In this document: positions 17,210 to 25,093 of the stretch, piece by piece
Layout of the letters: each line of letters opens with the position of its first letter
Position numbering within the stretch: the stretch's first letter is position 1
Source of the DNA: an uncultured Collinsella sp.
GTDB taxonomy: Bacteria > Actinomycetota > Coriobacteriia > Coriobacteriales > Coriobacteriaceae
Direction of reading: 5' to 3'
Assembly (NCBI GenBank): GCA_958405195.1
Contig: CATYDM010000015.1
Location: forward strand, 1-41,808
DNA length: 41,808 nt
Notes under the pieces: generated by a model
What the model saw: only the letters and a program-made list of their open reading frames with translations
What the model was told of the DNA's origin: nothing
Database searches by the model: none
Translations under genes and position numbers: made by a program

Positions 17210-17914
17210 ATGGCAATCAAGGTGTTCGCTGACGGTGCAAACCTCGAGGGCATGCTCGACATGTACGAGAACGGCAACGTTCAGGGTTTCACGACCAACC
17301 CGTCCCTTATGAAAAAGGGCGGCGTGACGGATTACCGCGCGTTTGCCAAAGAGGTCCTGGCCCACATCACCGATGTATCCGTGTCGTTTGAGGTCTTTGC
17401 CGACGACGTAGAGACCATGGAGGTCGAGGCGCGCGAGATCGCTACCTGGGCCGAGAACGTCTACGTCAAGATTCCGTGCGTGACTACCAAGGGCGAGTCC
17501 ACCGCCGAGCTGGTGCGCAAGCTTTCGGCCGACGGCATCAAGGTCAACGTCACCACCATCTTTACGCCTACGCAGGTCGATGAGATGGTCGAGGCCGTTG
17601 ACGCCGAGACGCCGTCCATCATCTCGCTCTTTGCCGGCCGTATCGCCGATACCGGCGTCGACCCCATTCCGTTTATGACGGAGTCGGTCAAGAAGGCCGC
17701 CGCCAAGCCCAACTGTGAGGTCCTATGGGCGTCCACGCGTGAGCTTATCAACATCTACCAGGCCGAGGCCTGCGGTTGCCAGATCATCACGGTACCCAAC
17801 AGCATCCTGGCCAAGCGCAAGAACATCGGTCGCGACCCGTACGAGGTCTCGCTCGATACCGTGCGCGGTTTTGCCAAGGATATCGCCTCGCTCGGTTTCC
17901 ATATCCTGCCGTAG
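17210..17914 (+). CDS. Transaldolase / fructose-6-phosphate aldolase family (TalC/Fsa)
   Basis: A 234-residue class I aldolase-fold enzyme of the short TalC/FsaA group. It should transfer or cleave a dihydroxyacetone unit of a sugar phosphate in the pentose-phosphate area. Characteristic segments are FADGANL at the N-terminus, GFTTNPSL (26-33) and YVKIP with Schiff-base Lys87. AAAGGA lies 9 bp before the ATG at 17210; an in-frame ATG at 17186 precedes that site. True transaldolase and Fsa activity cannot be separated by eye. A degenerate copy of its last codons lies about 130 bp downstream. Confidence 0.9.
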   Translation: MAIKVFADGANLEGMLDMYENGNVQGFTTNPSLMKKGGVTDYRAFAKEVLAHITDVSVSFEVFADDVETMEVEAREIATWAENVYVKIPCVTTKGESTAELVRKLSADGIKVNVTTIFTPTQVDEMVEAVDAETPSIISLFAGRIADTGVDPIPFMTESVKKAAAKPNCEVLWASTRELINIYQAEACGCQIITVPNSILAKRKNIGRDPYEVSLDTVRGFAKDIASLGFHILP

Positions 17915-17944
17915 CGCGAACACCGACTGTACCGTGGGCTGTTC

Positions 17945-18016
17945 GCCCCGGCCTTTCCTTTCCCTATCGCTCACGCGCTCCGCGAGGGTCGCGCTAGGCA
18001 AAGGAAAGGCCGGGGC
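17945..18016. repeat. Perfect 17-bp inverted repeat downstream of transaldolase gene
   Basis: GCCCCGGCCTTTCCTTT (17945-17961) and its exact complement (18000-18016) enclose 38 nt. It is too long-looped for a classical terminator and has no T run. It lies between the transaldolase stop codon and a degenerate copy of that gene's 3' end. Confidence 0.8.
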
Positions 18017-18044
18017 TGCCGGTACGAGCTTGCCAGCAAGTTGG

Positions 18045-18070
18045 CGCTTGGCTTCCATATCCTGCCGTGG
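18045..18070 (+). pseudogene. Degenerate duplicate of the transaldolase gene 3' end
   Basis: The 26 nt here match the last 26 nt of the transaldolase gene (17889-17914) with three mismatches. In frame it reads LALGFHILPW, against SLGFHILP plus stop in the real gene. The stop codon TAG is TGG in this copy. It is a non-functional remnant of a local duplication. The rest of the 17915-18295 gap holds the inverted repeat and the terminator listed separately. Confidence 0.6.
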
Positions 18071-18144
18071 GCAAAGGTACCCCCGCCTGCGCCGTGCTAA
18101 ATTGAGAATATTCAGCAAGGTAAAGGTCTTTATCAGTTAACCGA

Positions 18145-18204
18145 AGCAAAAAACGGCTCCCGTTTTGGCTCTGACGACGCTAAAACGGGGGCTGTTTTTT
18201 GCTT
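18145..18204. terminator. Strong bidirectional terminator between transaldolase and tex
   Basis: AGCAAAAAACGG...CCCGTTTT pairs with AAAACGGG...CTGTTTTTTGCT, giving a GC-rich stem with an A run on one side and a T run on the other. This can end transcription of both convergent units, transaldolase (plus) and tex (minus). Confidence 0.85.
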
Positions 18205-18295
18205 TTTCGTCTCTGAGGGGCATCCGGAACGGTGGAATTTGCAGAATACTCGCGATTTTGCACATCGCTACAGGGGGTACCTTTGCTTTGGCGGT

Positions 18296-20443
18296 TTACT
18301 TGCCCTGCACCATGGTGAGCGAGATCTTCTTGCGGTCGCGATCGACCTTTTCGACCCACACCTTGACCGTGTCACCGACGCGCACGACGTCGCTGGGGTG
18401 CTTGACAAAGCGGTTGGCCAGCTTAGAGATGTGTACGAGGCCGTCCTGGTGCACGCCCACGTCGACGAAGGCGCCAAAGTCCACGACGTTGCGCACCGTG
18501 CCCTTGAGCTCCATGCCGGGTTCCAGGTCGTCGATGGAAAGCGCCGAGCGGCTAAAGACCACCTCGGGCGCGTCATCGCGCGGGTCGCGACCGGGCTTCT
18601 TGAGCTCGTTGACGATGTCGATGAGCGTGAGGGTGCCGCAGTCCAGGTCGCTTGCCAGCGTCGAGATGCTGCCCAGACGGCGCTCGATGTCGGGTACGCC
18701 GCCGCGGCTGAGCTCGCTGGCTTTAACGCCGGCGCGTTCCAGGACGGACGTGGCCACCTCGTAGCTCTCGGGGTGGACGCTTGTCGCGTCGAGCGGGTTC
18801 TTGCCGCCGCTGATGCGCAGGAAACCCGCGGCGTTGAGGTATGCCTTGGGTCCCAGTTTGGGGACCTTCTTAAGCTGGCGGCGATCGGTAAAGGCGCCGT
18901 TTTCCTCGCGGAAAGCCACGATGTTCTTGGCCACGCTCGGCGTGATGCCCGAAACGTATCCCAGCAGGCTCGCGCTCGCGGTGTTTACATCGACGCCCAC
19001 GCGGTTGACGACGTCCTCCACCACGTGGCCCAGGGTGCGCGAGAGCTCGGCCTGGTCAAGGTCGTGCTGGTACTGGCCCACGCCGATGGACTGGGGCGGA
19101 ATCTTGACGAGCTCTGCCAGCGGGTCCTGCAGGCGGCGGCCCAGGCTCATGGCGCCACGTACGGTGACGTCCAGGTCGGGATATTCCTGGCTGGCAAGCT
19201 CGGAAGCGGAGTACACCGATGCGCCGGCTTCGTTAACGATGGTGTAGCGAAGGCCGGGTGCCTGCTCGGCAATGAACTCCGAGACGACTTCCTCGGTCTC
19301 GCGGCTGGCGGTGCCATTGCCGATGACGATGGTGTTGACGCTGTCCTTTTTGACGAGGCGGGCGAGCTCGCGCTTGGTGCCGGCGACGTCGTGGCGCGGC
19401 TTGGTGGGGTAGACCACGCCGTGGTCGAGCAGCTTGCCGGTCTCGTCCATGACGGCGACCTTGCAGCCGGTGCGGTAGCCCGGGTCGAGCGCGAGTACGC
19501 GGGCGCCACGGACGGGGCGTGCCGAGAGCAGGCCCTCGAGATTCTTGGCGAAGACGTTGATAGCCTCGGTCTGGGCGCGAACGGTGAGTTTGGCGCGGGC
19601 CTCGCGCTCCAGCGAGGGGGCCATGAGACGCTTGTAGCCGTCGGCGATGGCGGCATCGAAGACGGGCGCGAACACGCCCTGGCGACGGGGCCAGCGGCTG
19701 CCGAGGCGCGTCGTGGCGGCGGCGCCGTCGACGTTCACGCGCACGCGGAGCTTGCCCTCGCGCTCACCGCGGTCGATAGCCAGCACGCGGTGGTTGGGTA
19801 TACGGCGCAGCGGCTCATCATAGCTGTAGTACGGCTCGTAGGGGGTCTTCTCGGCGGGGTCGGTCGCCTCGACGACGATGTCGGCGGTGTTTTGCGTAAA
19901 GGCACGCAGATCGGCGACGTTCTCGGGGTCCTCAGCTACCGTCTCTGCCACGATGTCGGCGGCGCCGGCGAGCGCCTTTTCGGGCGTGTCAAAGCCGGCC
20001 TCCTCGTTGACGTAGTCCGCGGCGGCGTCGAGTGCGCTGCCCTTGGCCGAGGCCTGCATGATGATCATGTTGGCGAGCGGCTCCAGGCCTGCCTCGCGGG
20101 CCTTCTGCGCGCGGGTCATGCGCTTTTTGCGGTAGGGCTTGTAGAGGTCCTCGACACGCTGGAGCTGCGTGGCCTCGCGAATCTGCTGCTCGAGTTCGGG
20201 CGTGAGTTTGCCCTGGGCGTCGATGAGCAGAATGACGTCCTCCTTGCGCTGCTCAAGATTGCGCAGGTAGGACAGGCGCTCGTCGAGGGAGCGCAGGGAG
20301 ACGTCGTCCATGCCGCCCGTGGCTTCCTTGCGGTAGCGCGAGATAAAGGGGATGGTGTTGCCCTCGTCGATGAGCTTGACGGCTGCCTCGACGTTGGCGG
20401 CTTTAAGGTTGAGCTCGTGGGCGAGCCGGGCGATAAGATCCAT
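18296..20443 (-). CDS. tex: Tex-family S1 RNA-binding protein
   Basis: A 715-residue homologue of Tex, a nucleic-acid-binding protein tied to transcription and RNA processing and close to the usual family length. Domains in order: N-terminal helical Tex region (FISRYRKEATGGMDD is typical), YqgF-like RNase-H fold around VLALDPGYRTGCKVAV, helix-hairpin-helix region (IGVGQYQHDLDQ, LGHVVEDVVNRVGVDVNTAS), and a C-terminal S1 domain (LKGTVRNVVDFGAFVDVGV). ATG 20443 is used because AAGGAG lies 4 bp upstream; the frame extends to 20497 without a better site. Monocistronic. Confidence 0.95.
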   Translation of the reverse strand: MDLIARLAHELNLKAANVEAAVKLIDEGNTIPFISRYRKEATGGMDDVSLRSLDERLSYLRNLEQRKEDVILLIDAQGKLTPELEQQIREATQLQRVEDLYKPYRKKRMTRAQKAREAGLEPLANMIIMQASAKGSALDAAADYVNEEAGFDTPEKALAGAADIVAETVAEDPENVADLRAFTQNTADIVVEATDPAEKTPYEPYYSYDEPLRRIPNHRVLAIDRGEREGKLRVRVNVDGAAATTRLGSRWPRRQGVFAPVFDAAIADGYKRLMAPSLEREARAKLTVRAQTEAINVFAKNLEGLLSARPVRGARVLALDPGYRTGCKVAVMDETGKLLDHGVVYPTKPRHDVAGTKRELARLVKKDSVNTIVIGNGTASRETEEVVSEFIAEQAPGLRYTIVNEAGASVYSASELASQEYPDLDVTVRGAMSLGRRLQDPLAELVKIPPQSIGVGQYQHDLDQAELSRTLGHVVEDVVNRVGVDVNTASASLLGYVSGITPSVAKNIVAFREENGAFTDRRQLKKVPKLGPKAYLNAAGFLRISGGKNPLDATSVHPESYEVATSVLERAGVKASELSRGGVPDIERRLGSISTLASDLDCGTLTLIDIVNELKKPGRDPRDDAPEVVFSRSALSIDDLEPGMELKGTVRNVVDFGAFVDVGVHQDGLVHISKLANRFVKHPSDVVRVGDTVKVWVEKVDRDRKKISLTMVQGK

Positions 20444-20502
20444 GGAACTCCTTGCGTTTAAGGTGCGTTTGCAGCACAGAGCTACCAAGGATACCACCCG
20501 CG

Positions 20503-20533
20503 ATGTGACAAAGGGACTGTCCCTTTGTCACAT
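20503..20533. repeat. Short palindrome, ACAAAGGG family (copy 3)
   Basis: Palindrome with arms ATGTGACAAAGGGAC and GTCCCTTTGTCACAT, 59 bp upstream of tex and downstream of the Gfo/Idh gene. Same family as 8565-8597 and the others. Confidence 0.85.
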
Positions 20534-20543
20534 GCCACTGCAC

Positions 20544-20577
20544 AAAAGCCCCGCGGGCAGGAGGTTGCTCGCGGGGC
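20544..20577 (-). terminator. Intrinsic terminator of the SDR-MFS-Gfo/Idh operon
   Basis: Read on the minus strand, GCCCCGCG and CGCGGGGC form an 8-bp GC stem followed by TTTT. It lies 75 bp after the stop codon of the Gfo/Idh gene. Confidence 0.75.
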
Positions 20578-20651
20578 AAAGAAGAGGGGCTTAATTTGTG
20601 GCGGACCGAGGGACTCGGCATGGGGTTTCTGCCGCGGTCGCTCTTAAGGCA

Positions 20652-21692
20652 TTACAGCTCGACGAGCTGGCCGGTCTCGGCGGCCTCCTTGATGGCGTTG
20701 AGAAGCGTGAGCGTCTTGACGTTATCGGCGGGGGTCACGACGGGCTCGACCTCGCGGCGGACAACCTTCACAAAGTGCTTGAGCTGCATCTTGTGCGGCA
20801 GTGCCGGGTCGACGGCCGGAATCTCCATCTGCAGCGGCTTGTGCCAGTTAGAGGCGCCGTCGTAGGAGAACTGGTGCAGGCGGGGCAGCGACAGGGCGCC
20901 CTTAGTGCCGCCGATAAAGTAGGCGTCGGCGTCGAAGGGGCGGTACTGCGGATCCTCGCGAGCGGTTGCCTCCCAGTTCCAGGGGCTGGCGGTGGCGTCG
21001 GAGATGGTCATGCTTGCGAGCGCGCCATCGGCAAAACGGACGTTGACCACGGCGGAGTCCTCGGTCTCAAAACCGCGGGCGGCGCTGGACTGCATACCCT
21101 GGACGGCAACGGGCTCGCCCAGCAGGTAGCGGAGCAGGTCGACGTCGTGCACCAGGTTGACCAGGATCGGGCCGGCACCCTTCTTGCGGCGCCACTCGAC
21201 ATCGAAATACTCGTCGTTCTTATAGATCATGTAGTGGAAGCTCGACACGGTGAGCTTGCCCAGCTCGCCGGACTCGATGATCTCCTTGGCCTTGTTGACG
21301 AAGGGGTTGTGGCGACGGTGCTGGCCCACGAGCACGGGCACGCCGGCGGTCTCGGCCTCGGCAGCGAAAGCCTGGGCATCCTCCAGGTCGTTGGAGATCG
21401 GCTTTTCGACCAGCGGAACGATGTTGCGCTTTACGGCCTCGCGGGCAACGCCCAGGTGCAGGTCGTTGGGGGTGGCGATAATGACGGCCTCGGGCTTGAC
21501 CTCGTCCATCATCTGGGCGGGATCGGTGTAAAACGGCACGCCGGCGGCCTCGGCCGTGGCGCGGGCGCCCTCAAAGGCGTCGGCGATGGCGACGAGCTCG
21601 GCCTCGGGCTCCTCGGTGACAAAGCGGATGTGGTTGCGGCCCATGGCGCCGGCGCCGATAACGGCAATGCGGACGGGGTTGAGCTCAGACAT
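20652..21692 (-). CDS. Gfo/Idh/MocA-family oxidoreductase
   Basis: A 346-residue NAD(P)-dependent dehydrogenase of the glucose-fructose oxidoreductase / myo-inositol dehydrogenase family. The Rossmann motif IAVIGAGAMGRNHIRF is at the N-terminus, VEKPIS (about 116-121) is the family's catalytic lysine motif, and the C-terminal beta-sheet domain follows. AAGGAG lies 7 bp before ATG 21692. It is third in a probable operon after the SDR and MFS genes, with a 69-bp gap holding a palindrome. The trio suggests stepwise oxidation or epimerisation of an imported polyol, sugar or sugar acid; substrate unknown. Confidence 0.9.
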   Translation of the reverse strand: MSELNPVRIAVIGAGAMGRNHIRFVTEEPEAELVAIADAFEGARATAEAAGVPFYTDPAQMMDEVKPEAVIIATPNDLHLGVAREAVKRNIVPLVEKPISNDLEDAQAFAAEAETAGVPVLVGQHRRHNPFVNKAKEIIESGELGKLTVSSFHYMIYKNDEYFDVEWRRKKGAGPILVNLVHDVDLLRYLLGEPVAVQGMQSSAARGFETEDSAVVNVRFADGALASMTISDATASPWNWEATAREDPQYRPFDADAYFIGGTKGALSLPRLHQFSYDGASNWHKPLQMEIPAVDPALPHKMQLKHFVKVVRREVEPVVTPADNVKTLTLLNAIKEAAETGQLVEL

Positions 21693-21722
21693 TTCGACTC
21701 CTTAATACTGGTGACCGGTGGA

Positions 21723-21753
21723 ATGCGACAAAGGGGCTGTCCCTTTGTCGCAT
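21723..21753. repeat. Short palindrome, ACAAAGGG family (copy 4, compensatory change)
   Basis: Arms ATGCGACAAAGGG and CCCTTTGTCGCAT. Relative to other copies GTGACA is GCGACA, and the opposite arm carries the matching TGTCGC. It lies inside the operon, between the MFS and Gfo/Idh genes. Confidence 0.85.
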
Positions 21754-21761
21754 CGGTAAAA

Positions 21762-23018
21762 CTAGGCGGACTTCTTCTTGCTGTCGGAGACCATCATGTA
21801 GACGGTGAGCACGACGGCGATGGCGGCGATCACGATGGCGCCGTAGAAGGACTGCTGGTAGGCGGCGCTGCCGGCCTCGGCGTGATACAGCACGGCGGTG
21901 ATGGGCTGGCTGATCCAGGTGGAAGCGGCATAGCCTAAAAACATGATGCCGTAGTTGACGCCGATGTTGCTGGTGCCAAAGGCGCCACCGGTGAGCGGCG
22001 GGTAGATGACGAGCAGGGCGCCAAAGCTAAAGCCGAGCAGGGCGAGCGCCACAAAGAACATGCTCTGCGTAAAGCTCATCGACATGATGACGAGTGCGAC
22101 GATAGTGACGACAAGGCTGATGAGCAGCGACTTATAGGCGCCGAGCTTGTCGATGATCTGGCCAAAGGACAGGCGGCCAACCAAGTTGGCGCAGGTGTTG
22201 ACGGAGACCACCACACCGCCGAGGGCGACGGCCGCGGCGCTCGTGGGGTCGGCGAAGAGCTGGACGGCGGCGATGGAGGCAACCTTGCCCACGAGCAGGG
22301 TGCCCGCGGTGGCGGCAAAGGCGAAGGTGACGATGAGGACCCAGAAGCGCGGGGTCTTGACCATCTCGCCCGGGGTGAGGTCGCCGAAGGTGCCGGCGTG
22401 CGCGCCGCCCTTGGGGGCCTCGAAGCCCTCGGGCAGCCAACCGGCCTCGGGGGCCTTCAGGAACAGGGCGGAGGCAGCAATCGTCACAAAGAAGATGACG
22501 CCGAGCGCCTTAAGGGCGCCAAAGATGCCCAGGCTCGGGATGAGCAACGAGGCGAGCACCGGGGACAGCACGGCGGGGCCGGCGGTCGAAGCGGCCAGGG
22601 TGATGCCGGAGGCAAGGCCCTTTTTGTCGATGAACCACTTTTGACCGGTGGTGAGCGCGGGGTTGTAGCCCAGGCCGTTGCCGATGGCGGCGACGAGCGA
22701 GAACCACAGGTAGAACTGCCATGGCTCGGTGACGGTGCCGGACATGAACCAGCCCAGGCCGTAGCACACGGCGGCGGCGATAACGACGTTGCGCGGGCCG
22801 ATCTTATCGGAGATGCGGCCGGCGAAGATGCCCGTCACGGCCATGATGGTCTGAAAGACCGGGAAGGCCCAGGTAAGAGCGCTGGACCACTCGGGGTAGA
22901 CGGCGAGTAGGTTCTTGCTCACGACGGAATACAGCGCGATGGAGCTGATGAAGAACATGGTGACGCACGCGGCGGAAAGCACGACGGCGCGACCCTTGTT
23001 GGAGTTGGTGGAAGCCAT
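21762..23018 (-). CDS. MFS transporter, oxalate/formate antiporter (OFA) type
   Basis: A 418-residue, 12-helix major facilitator carrier. The topology and the segments FAGRISDKIGPRNVV (loop 2-3 motif) and GNGLGYNPALTTGQKWF (OFA-like helix 4-5 region) place it in the OFA branch, which moves small monocarboxylates and related anions. RLSFGQIIDKLG is the equivalent loop in the second half. AAAGAG lies 6 bp upstream of ATG 23018. It sits between two dehydrogenase genes, so it probably imports their substrate or exports a product. Confidence 0.88.
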   Translation of the reverse strand: MASTNSNKGRAVVLSAACVTMFFISSIALYSVVSKNLLAVYPEWSSALTWAFPVFQTIMAVTGIFAGRISDKIGPRNVVIAAAVCYGLGWFMSGTVTEPWQFYLWFSLVAAIGNGLGYNPALTTGQKWFIDKKGLASGITLAASTAGPAVLSPVLASLLIPSLGIFGALKALGVIFFVTIAASALFLKAPEAGWLPEGFEAPKGGAHAGTFGDLTPGEMVKTPRFWVLIVTFAFAATAGTLLVGKVASIAAVQLFADPTSAAAVALGGVVVSVNTCANLVGRLSFGQIIDKLGAYKSLLISLVVTIVALVIMSMSFTQSMFFVALALLGFSFGALLVIYPPLTGGAFGTSNIGVNYGIMFLGYAASTWISQPITAVLYHAEAGSAAYQQSFYGAIVIAAIAVVLTVYMMVSDSKKKSA

Positions 23019-23083
23019 TGGACTCTTTCTAATCGATACGGGGGAGGAGCGGGCGTGTCCGCGGGCCTCCCTGTCAGGTTGGT

Positions 23084-23965
23084 TTACTGGTCAGTCGGCT
23101 TGGCGACGCCGGACTCATCGGACCAGAGCTCGACACCCTTGTTCTTAAGGTAGTTGTCGGCATAGGCGCGACGGCCGCCGGGCTTGGCGGTGAGGTCGCC
23201 CATCATGTTGGAGAAGCCGCCATCGACCTTGATGGCGTCGCCGGTGGTAAAGTCCGAGCGCTTGGACGCCAGGAACATGACGGCGTTGGCGATATCGCTG
23301 ACCTCGCCGATGCGGCGCGTGGCGATGAGGCGGCTGCGGCTCTTTTCGACCTCGGGGTCGGCGTAGAAATTGGCCGACATCGGGGTCTTAACGAAGCAGG
23401 GCTCGACGCAGTTGGAGCGCACGCCGTAGGGGCCCCACTCGGCAGCCAGCATCTTGGACATCATGTTGACGCCCGCCTTGGTGGAGCTGTACACGCCCGA
23501 GAACGTCTCGGGGGAGTGGCTGGCGACGGTCGAGATGTGAACTAGGCGGCCCTGGCCGGCCTTGATCATCTCGCGACCAAAGCGCTGCGAGGTGATGAAG
23601 TAGCCGGTGAGGTTGACGTTGAGCACCTGCTCCCAGTCGCTCAGCGGCAGGTCCTCCATGGCGGCGAAGCGCAGGATGCCGGCGGTGTTGACGAGGACGT
23701 CGACGCGGCCGAAGTCGGTGATGGTGGCGTCGACGGCGGCCTGAACCTCGGCCTCATCGGTGGCGTTCATCTTGTAGCCCTCGGCGTGGATGCCAAACTC
23801 GGCGGCGAGGTCGGCGGCTGCGGCCTTGACCTTTTCCTCGTCCAGATCGAGCAGGACGACGTTGGCGCCGTTGCGGGCGAACTCGCGGCAAATCTCGACG
23901 CCCATACCGCCAAGCGCGCCAGTCACGGCGCAGACATCGCCCTCGAGCTTAAGCCAATTGCTCAT
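23084..23965 (-). CDS. SDR-family dehydrogenase with C-terminal extension
   Basis: A 293-residue classical short-chain dehydrogenase. TGALGGMGVEI is the cofactor glycine motif (about 16-26), with LDLDEE after beta-2, whose Asp suggests NAD(H) preference. NTAGI and the catalytic Ser (HISTVAS), Tyr and Lys (YSSTK) are all present. DGGFSNMMGD closes the core, and about 40 extra residues follow, longer than the usual 250-260. First gene of the operon with the MFS and Gfo/Idh genes, divergent from a LysR regulator. It is not close to the 7-beta-hydroxysteroid dehydrogenase I recall from Collinsella, so a bile-acid role is not supported. Confidence 0.9.
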   Translation of the reverse strand: MSNWLKLEGDVCAVTGALGGMGVEICREFARNGANVVLLDLDEEKVKAAAADLAAEFGIHAEGYKMNATDEAEVQAAVDATITDFGRVDVLVNTAGILRFAAMEDLPLSDWEQVLNVNLTGYFITSQRFGREMIKAGQGRLVHISTVASHSPETFSGVYSSTKAGVNMMSKMLAAEWGPYGVRSNCVEPCFVKTPMSANFYADPEVEKSRSRLIATRRIGEVSDIANAVMFLASKRSDFTTGDAIKVDGGFSNMMGDLTAKPGGRRAYADNYLKNKGVELWSDESGVAKPTDQ

Positions 23966-23991
23966 AGGAACTTCCCTTCTTGTGCCTCCCG

Positions 23992-24018
23992 GTGGGTCGC
24001 TCCCATTAATCGACCCAC
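23992..24018. promoter_or_regulatory. 8-bp inverted repeat in the SDR/LysR divergent promoter region
   Basis: GTGGGTCG (23992-23999) and CGACCCAC (24011-24018) are exact complements with an 11-nt spacer, 27 bp upstream of the SDR start codon. In a LysR-controlled divergent region it may be an operator or a leader hairpin. The rest of 23966-24198 is AT-rich and must hold both promoters. Confidence 0.45.
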
Positions 24019-24198
24019 GTGGTTTTCGCTGGTTATCGTATGCTTTACATTTGCGCAGGTGAATTGCATATTTGTTAGAATGGCGTTAACCAATGGTTTA
24101 TAGCTCGCAAGACAATGCGCCTTTAATTGAGTGTGTGACCTGCCAAAAAGACCCCCTTCGGCAGTGCATGGGCATACGTCTGGAAACAGGAGATTGAC

Positions 24199-25077
24199 GT
24201 GTACGATCGACGACTCGAGGCCATATCGGCCGCCGCTGAGTTGGGAAGCTTCTCGCGGGCGGCGGCAAAATTGCGCGTGTCGACCCCGGCGCTCGTCAAG
24301 CAGGTGTCGGGCTTCGAGGCCGAGTTTGGCATCACGTTGTTCGAGCGCTCGCATTCTGGTGTTAAGGTGACGCCGGCAGGTGCTCTGCTGGTGGACGATG
24401 CACGTTCGATCATGCGGCAGTCCGAGGACGCGCTACGCCGTGCCCGACGCGCGGCGGGCGATGGCGGGGCCGTGCGCCTGGGCGTGTCGATGATGTGCCC
24501 GGGGCGCCAAACGCTGTCGATGTGGTCGGACATCCACGATCTGGAACCATCGCTGCGATTTGAGATCGTGCCGGTAAGCGACCTCTATGACGAGCGCGAA
24601 TCCGTCATGCGCAGCTTGGGCCGCGAGGTGGATGTAGTGCAGTCGAGTTTTTCTACTCCACGCTGGGGCGACGCCTGCCAAAAGCTTCGCATCGTTAACG
24701 TGCCGTTTTATATCGACCTGCCGCGCACGAGCCCGCTGGCGCGCAAGACGCGCATCACAGTTGCCGACTTAGAGGGCATGCGCCTGCGCGTGCTCCGTCA
24801 CGGCAACGACGCTATGGACAGTCTGCGTATCGATCTGTTGGCCGACGGCGGCGTAGACGTGATCGACGTGGACAGCTTTGACTTTGCGCTCTTTAACGAG
24901 GCAGAGGAAAAGGGCGACGCGGTGCTCACCTGCGGCGCATGGTCGGGGGTGCACCCGGCCTTTGTGGGCGTGCCGTTCCTGTGCGGGCGAGAGGTGCCGG
25001 TCTTTCTGCACTACCCGCTCGAGCCCACCCTCCAAGTCCAAAAATTCGTCAACGCCATGGCCCAACTCCTCAACTAG
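24199..25077 (+). CDS. LysR-family transcriptional regulator
   Basis: A 292-residue LysR regulator. The N-terminal winged helix is clear (LEAISAAAELGSFSRAAAKL, then VSTPALVKQVSGFEAEFGITLFER), followed by a periplasmic-binding-like effector domain from about residue 90. The start is a GTG at 24199 with AGGAGA 5 bp upstream. It is divergent from the SDR-MFS-Gfo/Idh operon with a 233-bp shared region, the usual arrangement for a regulator of the adjacent operon whose inducer is the pathway substrate. Convergent with the diguanylate cyclase gene, 16 bp apart. Confidence 0.92.
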   Translation: MYDRRLEAISAAAELGSFSRAAAKLRVSTPALVKQVSGFEAEFGITLFERSHSGVKVTPAGALLVDDARSIMRQSEDALRRARRAAGDGGAVRLGVSMMCPGRQTLSMWSDIHDLEPSLRFEIVPVSDLYDERESVMRSLGREVDVVQSSFSTPRWGDACQKLRIVNVPFYIDLPRTSPLARKTRITVADLEGMRLRVLRHGNDAMDSLRIDLLADGGVDVIDVDSFDFALFNEAEEKGDAVLTCGAWSGVHPAFVGVPFLCGREVPVFLHYPLEPTLQVQKFVNAMAQLLN

Positions 25078-25093
25078 CTCATTTGGGACGGGT

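Noticed and set aside
18239..20461. 740-codon plus-strand frame opposite tex
   Set aside because: Tex motifs are unmistakable on the minus strand; the plus frame is a codon-bias shadow.
23084..23965. Hydroxysteroid dehydrogenase for bile acids
   Set aside because: Generic SDR motifs only. It does not resemble the Collinsella 7-beta enzyme as I recall it, and the operon context points to small acids or polyols.
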